Source: Hymenopellis radicata (lineage: Eukaryota > Basidiomycota > Agaricomycetes > Agaricales > Physalacriaceae). From it: DNA of 64,000 nucleotides. Where the stretch lies: positions 1 through 64,000 of the forward strand of contig JADNRX010000284.1 in assembly GCA_015501595.1 (NCBI GenBank). The letters run 5' to 3'. The translations under genes were made by a program, and so were the position numbers. This document shows, one piece after another, positions 11,184 through 23,020 of this stretch. The notes under the pieces are model-generated. The model searched no databases. It saw only the letters and a list, made by a program, of their open reading frames with translations, and was not told where the DNA came from. Each line of letters opens with the position of its first letter. Within the stretch, counting starts at the first letter, position 1.

Positions 11184-13977
11184 ATGGGAACTGGCCAACA
11201 TCATCATCGACCGACGCTCAAGCAGGTGTGCCGCCCCGTCCGCCCTCTGTACGCCGATCCTGACATTTACGCAGCAAAATAAAGCATTTAAATCAAAACA
11301 TGCTACTAAATCATCTCTGCGAGACGCAGCAAAAGGTGCGCCGCACGAGTCTCCGTCTTGAATCGATTTATCATCTACGATCTAGGTCGCGTTGCGCGGC
11401 AATCACCAAAAGCAGTATCGACATCTAATACATCTGCACAGGCTCGGCTGAACCGCAAGAATAATGCCAAGCAGCAACAGCTCAAGAAACGGACTGCCCT
11501 CGTCTCTGCTACGCGTATCTTCAACGGCATTGACGGGGCTCCACGCATCGTCGCAGTTATTCCTCTTTCTCAAGATATCAGCCCGCAGGCAATAGTTTCT
11601 TCCTTGGCAGAATCTGTGGATGTCTCAACAGACACTTGGGACGACAATGGGCTGTGGAAAATGAAGGCCGATCGATTCAAGACGTCTCTTCAATTCATCA
11701 GTGTCCCATACAGACGCTTATACGCCGCTTTGGATGCCTGCAAAGTCGCGGACTACGTTGTCTTTGCTCTATCCACAAAAGTCGAGGTGGACCCGTGGGG
11801 TGATACCCTTCTGCGTACTCTACAAGCCCAGGGCTTACCGGACGTTGTCACTGTTGTCTCCCCTGACGCATCCATTGACGCGAAAACGCGACCAGGCGTA
11901 TTGAAATCCCTTCTGTCCTTCATGCAATACTTTGTCCCTACTCAGCTTCGCGTCTTCGATCTACATTCGAGTTCTGATTGTCTCAATGCTCTGCGTGCAC
12001 TTTCTGAGGGTAAACCCGCCGATGTACGGTGGCGAGACGGCCGTTCATGGGTTCTGGGAGAAAGCCTAGAATGGAATGACGGTACACTCGCAGTTACGGG
12101 AGTCGTTCGTGGGTCATCGCTATCAGCGAATCGTCTCATCCACATACCGAATCATGGAGACTTCCAAATATCCAAGGTAGGAGTGCTACTGCGTTACATC
12201 CATCCATCTCAAGCCAAGCTTTGTCTAGATCGTGTCTGCGCCTCTGCCTCGACATCATAGAGCGTCTATGGAAATTGAACCTACACTTCTCGCCGAACCC
12301 GATGCATCTTCGGCCGATTCCTTAATATCCACAAACGTGCCGGACGATATGGCCAACGAACAAACTTGGCCAACAGAAGAGGAAATGAACGGGACCCACG
12401 ATGGTAATGATGGTTCCACGGTCCCAGACGCTGGCGCTGGGACGACGCCCAAAGTCGTAAAGCGTATTCCGAAAGGCATGAGCGAGTACCAAGCAGCCTG
12501 GATTATAGACGAAAGCGACGACGAGGGTGATGCCGGGGATGAGAACGAAGATGGCAGTGACCGTGACATGGAGGAAGCGGACGAGGAACCAGAAGAGATG
12601 GTCGACATGCCCATGGAGGAAGATAACGAGATGGACATCGAGAGCCGGCGGAGTGTTGCCTTCCAGGATCTCGATAATGAAGAGGAATCTAAACAGTATG
12701 TGCCACCAGTTTCCCACCAACTCAGATAAGGCGTCATAACATTGTGCTAGGTTGGAGTCTTGGCGCAGCAGGCAACGCGAAGAAGAGAATGATCTCACGT
12801 TCCCAGACGAGCTGGATACCCCACAGGATATACCGGCCAGGACCAGATTTCAGAGATTCCGTGGGATGAGGTCATTCAGAACAAGTCCGTGGGATCCATT
12901 TGAAAATCTCCCGCGCGACTACGCTCGGATATTTCAATTTGAGGACTACAAGCGAACTGAGCGTAACGTGCGACGGCGGGCCGAGGAAGAGGTCGCCGTT
13001 GTAGAGGTAAGTCGAGTTACCTAGTACTGTCCGTTGAATAACCACCCTCACAGCCTGGTGTACGGGTAACAGTGTTTATCAAAGGTGCACCTCAGGACGC
13101 AGTGTCAACGGGGAGCCCGCTTGCTATTTTTTCCCTACTGCAGCATGAGCACAAGGTGTCAGTGTTGAACTTTACTGTCCAAAGAAACACCGAGTATGAT
13201 GGGAGTGTTCGATCCAAGGTAGTCATTTAAATCCCGGTTGACTCATCTCAGTTCTCATCTCAAAAACGCAGGACGCTCTAATCCTATGCGTTGGTCCTCG
13301 ACGGCTACATGTGAACCCCATCTATGGCCAACATACGAGGGGAGGTGGCAAAGGCCCGAACAACGTCCACAAGTTTGAGCGCTATCTCAGACATGGCGTC
13401 ACTGCCGTCGCCACCATCTACGGCCCCGTCGTATTTGGCAAACAGCCTTGCGTTCTCCTCAGAGAATCAGAAGACGCTCAAGGTGAGTTTTTTTTTTCTC
13501 TTTTCACCCTGAACGATCATTTGACTTGCGACTGCAGCTCCACATCTTGTGGCGACAGGTTCTTTCCTGAATCCTGACACGACCCGCATCACAGCGAAGC
13601 GTGTCATCCTGACCGGGCATCCATTCAAGGTGCACAAGAAGACGGCCACAGTTCGATACATGTTCTTCAACCACGGTGGGTCCCATAAATTTTTTTTTCG
13701 CGCTCCGCAAGAAGCTGATGGATTTGGCTGCGCAGATGATATCCACTACTTCAAGCCCATCCAGCTGCATACCAAGCTGGGCCGTACGGGGCACATTCGC
13801 GAGTCGCTGGGCACTCATGGGTATTTCAAAGCTCACTTTGACGGGCCCATCAGTCAGATGGATACGGTGTGCATGTCTCTCTATAAGCGCGTCTACCCCA
13901 AATGGGCCGTTTTGTGGAGAGAAGCGGCAAAATCTGGGGTTGAAAAAACTTCAGACGCGATGGCCGTCGAGGCGTAG
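11184..13977 (+). CDS. TSR1: Ribosome biogenesis protein TSR1
   Basis: TSR1 is a translational-GTPase-like factor without GTPase activity that helps mature the 40S subunit and its 20S pre-rRNA. The start is placed at 11184, because exons [14 protein letters not shown], then [15 protein letters not shown], then [11 protein letters not shown] join by two short introns into the basic N-terminus typical of the family. The AARP2CN-like middle, an acidic linker (12520-12700, mostly Asp/Glu) and the C-terminal DUF663 block follow ([19 protein letters not shown] near 13380; [20 protein letters not shown] near 13760). Stop TAG 13975. Introns interrupt at about 12175, 12700, 13005, 13220 and 13480. A further one at 13676-13735 is exactly 60 bases and in frame, so the reading frame stays open whether or not it is spliced. 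Confidence 0.93.
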
Positions 13978-14414
13978 AGGTTCCGTAAAAGCCTCATGTC
14001 ATTCGGTCTAACCCAATTGTATTTGACGCCGACATCGATGCCACGCACTGCAAATCAATTAGGCTCTTGTGTTCCACGCCTCAGAGTTTTTGGTGTGAGG
14101 TGCCCCACAATTGAATTCACACAGTGGGGCTTTTTTAGAAAACCGGACGTGACGGTCGCGCTTCTAAGATTCGCACGCTGAGAATGAAGAATCGGTGTAT
14201 CATTGGAAACGGGCAGTGATATATATACAATCTGGGAAATGCGCGTAACTAGTATACAATGAAGCTTGAGAAAGTCTAATATAGACACTATGATGTATAG
14301 GCGACGAGGGTCGTCGTGAAGATGAGATGCCCCGACGATTTCTATGGATACAGCTTTGAAGACTACATACGTCGGAGACCTGTAAGCGACATCGAGAAAA
14401 CAACCAACGTTGAC
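13978..14414. other. Intergenic, nothing certain
   Basis: About 440 bases between TSR1 and the small minus-strand gene. A minus-strand frame covers 14055-14380 and could be a further exon of the neighbour only if a 39-base intron (14380-14418) were spliced, which is unusually short. No other signal. Confidence 0.4.
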
Positions 14415-14743
14415 TCACATAAATAGATATGCAAGAAAACCCAGAAGAATTGTTATCAAGCAGCGATGGCGTGCTATGATGTCTGCTCGGGCTGAGGAGA
14501 CTTGGGTTGCACTAGATAAAAACAGATGAGTCCAACACCGACAGGGAAAAGGTGGGACTGACAGAGATTCCTTATTCTGTCGGAGACACTAGCGGGAACT
14601 TGAACTTTGGCCGCCGCGAGTTGTTGCTTGTTCAGCGACAAACGCGCCTTGGTGAATTGGCGCATGGTGTAGTCCACCAGGTCCTGAGAGTACTGAAGCC
14701 TCTCGGCCTCCAAAGAGGACGTAGATGTCGACGTGTAGGCCAT
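14415..14743 (-). CDS. Small putative tail-anchored protein
   Basis: ATG at 14743 opens a Ser/Thr-rich start (MAYTSTSTSS) followed by an amphipathic, charged helical stretch of about 45 residues (QLAAAKVQVPASVSDRIRN). A 71-base intron (14562-14492) then joins SRADIIARHR to a C-terminal hydrophobic segment (CLITILLGFLAYLFM) immediately before TGA at 14415. Total about 85 residues. One hydrophobic segment at the extreme C-terminus and no signal peptide is the layout of a tail-anchored ER or mitochondrial outer-membrane protein. I do not recognise the family. If intron 14492-14562 is not spliced, the frame ends 18 codons later in a non-membrane tail. Confidence 0.5.
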
Positions 14744-14971
14744 TTTATGAGAGGACGGATATAAAAACCTGGGCAGCGATGATTGATTGGAGCTGAGAAA
14801 GATAATGGACCGGGCCTTATATATGTCGCAAGTTGTTTGGTGTGGCTGTTTACAGCGCCACCTCCAACGTACGTCACTGATCGAACCCCTATCCGTGATC
14901 TCACACGGCAATTTACAGCAGCTCAGTAGTAAGATTGTCAAAAAATAATATAGAATATGTACATGTCATGC

Positions 14972-17900
14972 TCAGCGGCCAAACCTTCGACTCCAGGCAA
15001 CCACCCGGTGCACAACGCCCATAGTCCAGGTCCATACCTCTTCTAAAATGCCATCCAGGCCTCCACGCTCGTCGAATGACGGTCCACGGTCGAGTTCCTC
15101 CGTGGCTATGAAGCGCAGGACATCCTTCACGGTGACTAAACCGGTCAACATGCCATGGTCTTCCACGAGGATGACACGAGGTCTACAGTAATTGAGCGTG
15201 TGAGTGCATCAGTTCTTCGGAGTGGCTGGAACACTTACCCCATCCGTTTGAAGAGCTGCATCACAATCTCCAGCGGGAGCTGGGGAGACACCGTCATAGG
15301 CGTCTATTGTGGAGCAAGGTAGTTAAGAACTCCGCCTGTCAACAAAACGCGAACGTACTTGGTTCACCCATGGCCAGAACTTGAGCCCTCCATCAGTAGA
15401 CGCCGACTCGAAAATTGTCTCGTTGAATTCTTCCTCGATGCCTACGGCTCCAGTGGGCATGTTGAGATGTTCGCGATCACCTTCGCCAGATGTGAAGTGG
15501 CATGGCGTTTCGCTGTCCACGTCCCGGACTTTCCGGAAACGTTCTTGCGTCGTCAGTAATTTGGAGTCAAGGACGCGTCATTCACCGTACCTAAGACGAA
15601 CAGCAGCTCAGTGCGGCCAATATAGCCTATGAGAGTCCGGAAGCCATCGGCGGAGACAATAGGAAAACCTTTCACGTCACTAGCCGAGAGGACGACATCT
15701 GGAGCAATCGTTTATGGTTGAAATTCACGTTGGATGGCTCCAATCTTACCAATGTCCTTGACACGCATTCCCGATTCAGTCAAGACGTGCAGTTCATTAC
15801 GCATGACCGCAGATACTGGAGCACTATGACTCAATATTCTGCCAAGCAAAGAAGAGCCCCGAGGCAACTCACCAGACACATTATAGGCATGATCCTCCTT
15901 TTCTAGGAAAGGGAACCCATTGAACCGTATCATCTCGTCAGCGATGCCATTTGTTCCCAGTATATCCCCAACAGCCTTCGTGACTAGCAAAACGATCTAT
16001 ACGGATCATTAATCCACGGGGCCATGGCGAAGACGGAAGCCCGTAGCGTACCATCGTTGGGAGAATATACGTCAAAGCGCCAGTGAGCTCAAACATGATG
16101 ACTACAACAGTAACAGTTATGCGCATAACGCCACTTGTTCACGTCTTAAGTAGGGCTACACGAGCCACGAAGGAGACACACCTTAGAGCAGCAGCTGCGC
16201 CTAAGAAGGCGTATGTCCCTGGTGTTATACATGGCACATTCGGGTCGCAGAACGCGAATATTCCGGATTTGGGATAAGCTCTGTGGGAAATGAGTATAAT
16301 GCCATGAGGGCAGTCAATGAGATGAGCCTCACCGATACATGGCCCGCACCATGATGCCCACTGTTCGACCAAACGTCGCACCAATAGCCATAGACGGCAC
16401 GAAAATCCCAGCTGGCACTTTACAGCCATATGAGATGATGACTAGACCTGTCCGTATCAGAGTAGCGAGTATCAACGAGTTAGCTATCCGCCACTGAGTC
16501 GCCGTCCTGTGGATTTCGCCTCAGCTCCATGATCGCAAATACGTGTTACGGACGCACTGGCAGATATTATCAACGTCGCCCTCGCATTCTCTAAACAGAA
16601 CAGCCATGCTCTCTGTCATATCTATCCGAAGGAAGCGATTGGGGTACCCGATAATAGCTGTGATAACAGCCAGTGTAACGGCCTCAGCCACGCCATGGTT
16701 GGCCAGATGCTTGCGCCGAAAAGCAGCCACCTGTAGATTAAACTTGACGACAAATGCTCCGTATAAGCCCTTGCAGACTAGGTCAGCAGGCTTTCTTTCA
16801 AGTGGAGCTTCTCACGTCGTTCTCACCCCAAATATACCAAGAATAACGAAAAATATTATTTCGAAGAAGTGCCAATCCCGGTCGTAAGTGACTTGGAACA
16901 ATACAAGTTTGCCTGTCCGGAAGGGATTCATGGCCTAGTAGACTATTAAATTCGTTCTAGATCTCGGTTCAGTATAGCGACATACCGACAAAGTGACTGT
17001 AGCCATAAGTGCACAGAAGAAACTGCGCCACATTGTTCTGATACTGAATGTATGACTCATTTCCTGAGAGGATGTCAGTACAACGTTTGAGATGATCGTT
17101 GGAGTCTACCTCGATAGAGAAAAGAACGCCACCTATAGGGGAACCAAAAGCCACCGCTACCCCCGCGGCACTGGCTGCTGTTGTGATTTCGCGCATTTTT
17201 CCTGAAAGGAGGGTCGATTGTGTCAAGTGGAGTAAGAAAGAGAAGGAGCATGCATACCTTCACTTCTTGAAAATCTCTTGAACAAACCGGCAACTGTATA
17301 ACCTATACAACACGCGACGTGGACCGAAGGTCCCTCTTTGCCTACTGACAGACCAGACGCGATCACCAAAGGCTGTTAACGGTTAAGACAGTGACATCGC
17401 TGGAGTACGGATGCTCACTAATGTTATGCTCTTGATGAACAGAGTCGCAAACCCCAGAAAGCCTTGCATGATGAATCCCGCTAGAATACACTTGATTTCA
17501 GATATGCCGGAACCTGCCGCGTACTTTGCCAACGAGCGAACAAGGTGCGCTGCTGTGAAGGAAAACATTGCCTGTAAGCCAGTGAGCCGAAAGTTGAATA
17601 GTGATGATTGGGAGGTGGCGAACGGCGAAAATAACATATATCAGCCACCTGGCTGGTGTGACCGTGCTCCATGGGTGCCACGATTCGCATGCGTCGGTCT
17701 CTTCCTCTTCAATCTCCCAGCAACAGAACTGTTGGTTCAGCCACCACCCGTCGGAGCAGTATCCCATTTTGATGTCTGACAGCCATTCGGTCACGATGGA
17801 TATTATTGCAGCATTCAAGCCAATGCAGACACCTTTTCAGAACGAGAATATGAGATTATGGAGGGGATGAAATCGTCCCGACGACGCACCGACGAGACTG

Positions 17901-18216
17901 ACAACGATCCAACTCTGGGCCGAGCTGAGCGCTCGTTTGAATTGGGCCCAGAACCATGAAGCATCGTGGGGTCGTCGCCCACTTATGTAGTCATGACGCG
18001 CCTTCCGGATGCGCCTGTCGCGCTCTAGTATTGTGTCTTGAATCCAGTCTACAACGAGCCATTCAGATAGATTTTATCGCGCATGATTGTCATCCAACCT
18101 ATAGTCGTGAAGTCCTGGTACCGTCTGGTAAACTGTCAATATCCTGTCAAGAACACCGCATAATAAGCCGACCTAATTTGCTCGAGCTCTTCGTCGGCGA
18201 GAGCGTCAGTGTTCAT
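14972..18216 (-). CDS. GEF1: CLC-type voltage-gated chloride/proton exchanger (Gef1-like)
   Basis: Intracellular CLC proteins exchange chloride for protons in Golgi, endosomal or vacuolar membranes, supporting acidification and copper/iron loading. The selectivity-filter motifs are present. GSGIS appears near 17510. GKEGP, with the gating Glu, appears near 17340. The proton Glu sits in GGVLFSIE, just before an intron near 17115. [17 protein letters not shown] appears near 16400. The cytosolic N-terminus has the family block [17 protein letters not shown], and the lumenal Cys-rich block [17 protein letters not shown] sits near 17740. Two CBS domains close the protein ([12 protein letters not shown] near 15800; [15 protein letters not shown] near 15140). 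Both Glu residues argue for an exchanger rather than a channel. Stop TGA 14972. The first exon (ATG 18216, [13 protein letters not shown]) is tentative because its splice phase does not match the next exon. Confidence 0.92.
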
Positions 18217-18390
18217 CGGTCCATGCGACTGTATGGGTGCAAGGCAGGGTCTTGACTACCAAATTGGGATTCGCAACTTGTGCATGCTCAATGTTGATGA
18301 ATGTCTTGAATTGAAGGTATCCAGGATAGACAAATTATATACAGTATGTTACACGAGAATACGACAAGCCGGAATGTCCAGAATTTAGGC

Positions 18391-18806
18391 TCATTTCGTC
18401 TTCTTTTCCTCCTCCGACACAGATAACCATTTTACTGGATGGCTGTTGAACATGGGCCATGGTGGTATCACGACCTGGCGTCCATAGTTAGAAAGAGTAG
18501 AACGATGAAGAAATGGTGCATACCAATGCCAGAATAACGATACATACACCGTATAGGAAGAAAGTAACCTGCAGGGACTGCATCGCAAACCCAACAATGA
18601 AAGATATAATCTGTATGAGGCATGAATAGGATTCAGAAACACGTCCGACAATACTACCCACCGCGGCAGCAACCAGCACCACTTTGGAGATTTGGTCTAC
18701 AAGGCGTTGGCCGTGGAAATCCTGGTAAAACGTGTCAGTTTCCTGCCAAGTCGGCATTGATATCGCATACTATTTTCCCTTCAAACATTTCAGATAGTGC
18801 GCTCAT
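18391..18806 (-). CDS. SPC1: Signal peptidase complex subunit 1
   Basis: SPC1 (SPCS1/SPC12) is a small ER membrane subunit that binds the catalytic signal peptidase and influences its substrate choice. Three exons are read: MSALSEMFEGKI from ATG 18806, then DFHGQRLVDQISKVVLVAAAV after a ~47-base intron, then the second membrane hairpin. The last exon ends with PPWPMFNSHPVKWL, the family's hallmark, and a Lys-rich tail. Two hydrophobic segments joined by a short loop and a total of about 95 residues match the family. Stop TGA 18391. It lies between the 3' side of nothing but CLC's promoter and YIF1, from which it diverges. Confidence 0.93.
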
Positions 18807-18959
18807 GGTGCTTCAACGCGTTAAACAGTCGTCGACGTGGAGGTCGAAGGTAAGGCCGAATTAGGAAGGAGAAATTGTCCTGCCATTTTCCGGACCGGCC
18901 TCCGTGAGCAATACGTGGACGCGTTGTTTGGCAATTTCCTCATCTTCCATACCGCCATC
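18807..18959. promoter_or_regulatory. Divergent promoter, SPC1 / YIF1
   Basis: Only 153 bases separate the two ATGs. Both products act in the early secretory pathway, so a shared promoter would co-express them. No specific transcription-factor site can be named from the sequence. Confidence 0.5.
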
Positions 18960-20205
18960 ATGAACTTTGGCTCAGGGTCCCATTCTCCTCCTCTATTGAG
19001 GCATCCCGTTCCGACACATCCTGCGTACATCCCAGAGCCTCCATTGACGCCTGACTCACCGACGCCAGGATACCAGCGCTTCTCCTCTCGTTCCTCCTCA
19101 CCCCAGCCACAGGCAGGCCCGGCTTTCCCTGAGCCTCAGCATGTCCCCGCATATTCTCAATTTCAACCTCAAATACCGCCCATGAATCGTGCGACATTCC
19201 CACAACCGCAGCCTCACCAGCCAGGCGTCAACTTTGCAGCGTGGGGTGTGAACGATGCTACGGCCCAGCTCGGTATGCAAATTGGGAACAGCGCCGTTGC
19301 GGCGGGCCAGGACTACGTACAAAAGAATGTGCGTATTACTCTCTCTCTTTGTCTGATATGCATCTTAACGGTATTCAGTTTGGCGGCTTCCTCCACGTTG
19401 CGGGACTAAAACACCGCTTCAATGTATCGAATTTATATGTAATGCGAAAACTCAAGCTTGTCGTGTTTCCATGGACACATAGGCCTTGGGCACGCCGAGT
19501 TCGGCGTTCAGAACAGGGTCAGGCCGAATGGCATCCTCCGCGAGACGATGTGAATAGTCCAGACCTCTACATTCCCCGTGAGTCAATAAGGACTTCTTTT
19601 GACACCTATTAACTCGACTTGATCTCCTAGTCATGGCCATCGTCACCTATATCCTCGTCTCGGCCTTCCATTCAGGTCTTGAAGACCGCTTCGAAGCCAA
19701 AGTACTCGGTGAATCTGCCTCAGGCGCTTTCTTGGTTGTGCTTCTCGATTTTGGCTTCGTCTACCTTGGGTGCTACTTTCTAAATGTGCAGAGCACATCA
19801 CAAGCCCTCGACATCATCGCGTATTCGGGTTACAAATTTGTTGGGTATGTTCTTTCACCATCACTTCGTCCTTCTGCAGATATTGATTCTCTTAGTGTAA
19901 TATGTACTTTATTAGCAGGGTTCGTGCTTGGGCGTACATTGTGGACTATAACATTTTTGTATTTCTTCCTGGCCAACGCCTTCTTCCTGGTCAGTGATGT
20001 CTTGTTGTGTCTTTAGCATGCACACTTATTGTCATACCTCTTTTAGCTACGATCTCTTCGCTCTGTGGTCTTGCCTGACCCATCAATCAGTCCCAATGCT
20101 GGAACTGCAACTCTGAGCCCGGCGTCGCGGCGTCGTCGAATATCGTTCTTATTCCTGGAGGCCGTGTGCCAGATCTTGTATATGGGCATGCTTGTTCGTG
20201 TATAG
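18960..20205 (+). CDS. YIF1: Yip1-interacting factor YIF1
   Basis: YIF1 forms a complex with Yip1 on Golgi and COPII vesicle membranes and is needed for ER-to-Golgi transport. The N-terminal ~110 residues are Pro/Ser/Gln-rich and disordered. NFAAWGVNDATAQLGMQIG (near 19220) and the block FNVSNLYVMRKLKLVVFPW (near 19415) are the family's conserved cytosolic part. Hydrophobic spans follow from 19630. The gene ends with LRSLRSVVLPDPS and an L-Y-M-G-M-L-V-R-V tail, typical of the family. The last exon begins after an intron near 19980-20046, giving stop TAG 20203-20205. Introns also at about 19328, 19578 and 19843. ATG 18960 was preferred; an in-frame ATG at 18837 would lie inside the divergent promoter. 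Confidence 0.92.
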
Positions 20206-20350
20206 CGCTTTGTAGTCAGGAACACTCGCGGATTACAATGGTTTGTTGTTTTTAAGTGAAGCTGTCGATTGTATGGTGGACTTCCTAAGTCGACATGTCT
20301 AACAATAGTCCTACAGAAGACGTGTCTCTGCCAACGGTGTTTAATGTCTC

Positions 20351-21533
20351 TTACAACGGCGCCAGGAGTACAATAAGCAAAAGTGTAGACATGAGCAGAA
20401 TGCACCACTTGGAACTTTGCCTACTTGCATCTGAATCTGATGTCTTCGGTGAGCGTGTTGGACTCGCGAACGCCGTTGTCGCGCTCGTTGAAGTCGCCGT
20501 TCCAGCATCGCGATTACTATCCTCTGACAAAGGTATAGCCAGATTCGCCTGGTCGAATGGGGGAGGCGCTTCTTGGTGACTAGAATAGATCTTAGCTCGC
20601 TACTTGTTGACAATGAGATGTTCGGGACTTACGGCGCGCCATCGGTAGTCATATCACACGTCCCAAAGAGCGTCGTCTTGTTGAACAGAGGGAGACTGTC
20701 CATGTACTTGAGTTGGTTTTGCATGCATTCCGTTTCCCAGCCGAGCGGGAGGGCCCCGTAGTGCGCCAGAGTATAAAACTTCATCACGCCGACTTGGGCA
20801 AAGTCCTGGGAGATTTGAGTTTAGAATGATATGGGTGGCATGAGCTTACACACCTCTACCGCGTTGGTAAGAGAATACGAATCCGGCGCACAGGTGTCGT
20901 TACCTATCGCATCCAGCCAGTCTTGCGAACTAGAAAGCGTATGCTGATAATAAAAGTCAAACGTATGTGTCGCCTTCAAGCCAAATCAAAATCAGTGCCA
21001 CTCCCATCACCGAGTGTTCAACTCACTTCATGCAACCACCCGTCCATGCCAATGTCGCCAAAAAAGTGTATCTCCCCGGTAGTGAGCGTGTACGCGTGCG
21101 GACTATCGTCGCCCAGCAGCATGATCGTCGCGATGTACCGGCGGAGGCCGACCGGGATGCGCGCGAGACGGTCGACGGCGGTGTCGAGCGATACGGGCTC
21201 ATACGTGCCGCCCTCACAGCGGCAGATGGTCCACGGCGACCCGCAATCAGAGAACGTGACATTCGTGGCAACGATATTGGCGGCGCATTCGGTGTTGGCA
21301 AGACAGGCGGCGGGGAGGGTTTGAAGCGCAGTGACAGCAGTCGTGGCCCGCGGGAGGTAGTTGGGCAGCAGAGTGAAGTTGAACGAGTCCTGTTGGGCCG
21401 TGAGTGGTAAGGGAGATGAAGAACGCGGGGTTTTGTGGGGAATGGCCATGGGCGCCGCCTGTGCGCAGAGGATGTAGGCTGCGAGGAGCCATGCTAGGAT
21501 GATGATGTAGAGTAGGACGTCGCGCTGCGGCAT
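20351..21533 (-). CDS. Secreted HExxH metallopeptidase-like protein, copy 1
   Basis: ATG 21533 starts a hydrophobic signal-anchor or signal peptide (LLYIIILAWLLAAYILC). The ectodomain has conserved Cys (CRCEG near 21230) and the block GWLHE, where an intron interrupts. The next exon begins ATHTFD, so the spliced protein reads HEATH-TFD, an HExxH zinc-binding motif. About 38 residues later comes NAVE, another intron, then DFAQVG; this E-D-F-A-Q could supply the third zinc ligand, as in gluzincins. The C-terminus is Ser/Thr-rich and ends in a hydrophobic tail (CILLMSTLLLIVLLAPL) at TAA 20351, suggesting a GPI signal or a membrane anchor. Two further copies lie at 31.6-32.5 kb and near 34.0 kb. 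Substrate unknown; no published family is claimed. Confidence 0.75.
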
Positions 21534-21888
21534 CTACTTGGGCCCGCCGGGGGATTGCTTGAGGATATGGGTACCGGGACCCTTCCAGCCTGGATCACCG
21601 CTCCTGGGGGTGAAACCTTTTAAAGGCCGATGAAAGTCGCCGTCTCCGTGCATCAGGTCGCGAGACGGCAACGCCACACATGAACCATGGCGAAATGATG
21701 GCATCAAATGGAGACAGCGCCGTGAACGTACCTTGAAGAGCTTTTAATGCACCTGTCGGGACGCCAACGAAATCGGGCTTACTGGGCGGTGATACGCTCG
21801 ATGGAGGCCCGCCTCAACACCTTTCCATACCAGTTAACAATACAAAGAGTGGGATTATACAAAGCACTAATTAAATACATATCTACAT

Positions 21889-22919
21889 CTAAGCATACTG
21901 TAAAATCGATCAGCACAGTTCCAAGGATATAACAGTGAATCTGACTTACCCTGGTAAATGTTCCCATAGTCATGAACGTCTCTTTCTTCTTCGGTTTTCC
22001 GTCACCGTACAAAGACTTGACAGCGTCGCTCATATTGGCCTTGCGCTTCGCCTCCTCCATCGCGAGACTGCTGACTACAGCCCGACTGGCAGCAGAAACG
22101 CCCGGATTTAGACTGGGGGCAGACTTCTTCTTACTAGCGGGCTCGTCCTCAGGTCCAGCAGCATTCTTTCGCTTCTTCGACTTTTTTGGAGGTTCAGCAA
22201 GACGCTTTCGGACCATGGTATCCCGCATGCGTTCCAGCTCATCCTCTGGTGGATTCAGGGTAAGGACGTCGTCCGCACGAGAGAACTTTTTGGCGCATTG
22301 AGGGCAAACATCTAGCTGATCACCGTCTCCTGCTTTGGGGGAGGCCGAAACATTCTTCAAGCCAGCCAAAGATAGGACGCACCCGCACGTGGAGATGTAG
22401 ACGAAGGGAAGCACGCCGTTCATCCCTTTGAGAGTGAGCGGGCATATGAACTGGGCATGGTCCTCTGAGTCTTCGGATGGAGGTGCGGGATTGGGAGTCA
22501 AAGATAATGTTTTGACATCCTACTCATAATTCAACTTGGGGGTTTCACGCATAGTGTGCTGCTCACTTTCAATGAACGAATGTGGCCGCATATTTCATCT
22601 CCATCACCATAGGTCGACTTGTCCAATAGATACTCGATTATCGCGTCTTTATTATATAGCTTCCCAAGTGCGCAAGAAACTATCGGTTGATGAAGGGGTT
22701 TCTGCAACTAATGAGTAATGTCGAGTCTATATGAAGGCTGTCGAGCTGACCTTGGAGAGAGCGCAGGAGAACCAACGGGCGCGAGTCTGATTAGCCTTGT
22801 CGGCTTGTTCTGCCTAAGAAAGGTTAGAACAAAGACAAGACCGCGAGGATAAGAATTACTTTTGGCTTGTTTCGCACTAGATCTCTGCGGTCTGGGATAC
22901 TTCCTCCATCATTACCCAT
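21889..22919 (-). CDS. RTF2: Replication termination factor 2 (RTF2)
   Basis: RTF2 has a RING-like C2HC2-type domain and acts at stalled or programmed-paused replication forks. Recent work also links it to splicing. The start MGNDGGSIPDRRDL (22919) is the family's conserved N-terminus. Exons with KEPLHQPIVSCALGKLYNKD-like and ICPLTLKGMNG segments follow, then Cys pairs (CGCVL, VCPQCAKKF near 22300). The second half is Lys/Pro-rich, probably nuclear (KKSKKRKN near 22180). The last intron is removed after MTMGTFTR, giving Y-A-stop at 21889, the short family ending. Introns fall near 22500, 22730 and 22860. It diverges from SF3B3. Confidence 0.9.
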
Positions 22920-23020
22920 GGTGGTTAATGGTCAAGATGGTTGACTAAGCGGAGCACAGCCATTTCTGGACTTTGCCTTGCTCCTCCATCTCTGCGCGCG
23001 TTCTTGGCTGAATTGCGCCC
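22920..23020. promoter_or_regulatory. Divergent promoter, RTF2 / SF3B3
   Basis: 101 bases between the two start codons, so a shared bidirectional promoter. Both products have links to pre-mRNA splicing. No TATA box. Confidence 0.5.

Noticed and set aside
10995..11282. Plus-strand frame overlapping the TSR1 start
   Set aside because: It crosses the TSR1 first exon in another phase and is antisense to the PIG-U 5' exon.
12255..12798. Minus-strand frames of about 160 codons, Ser-rich
   Set aside because: They are the complement of the acidic Asp/Glu linker of TSR1.
14055..14379. Third exon of the small tail-anchored gene
   Set aside because: Needs a 39-base intron, shorter than others here, while a stop directly after the membrane segment gives a sensible protein.
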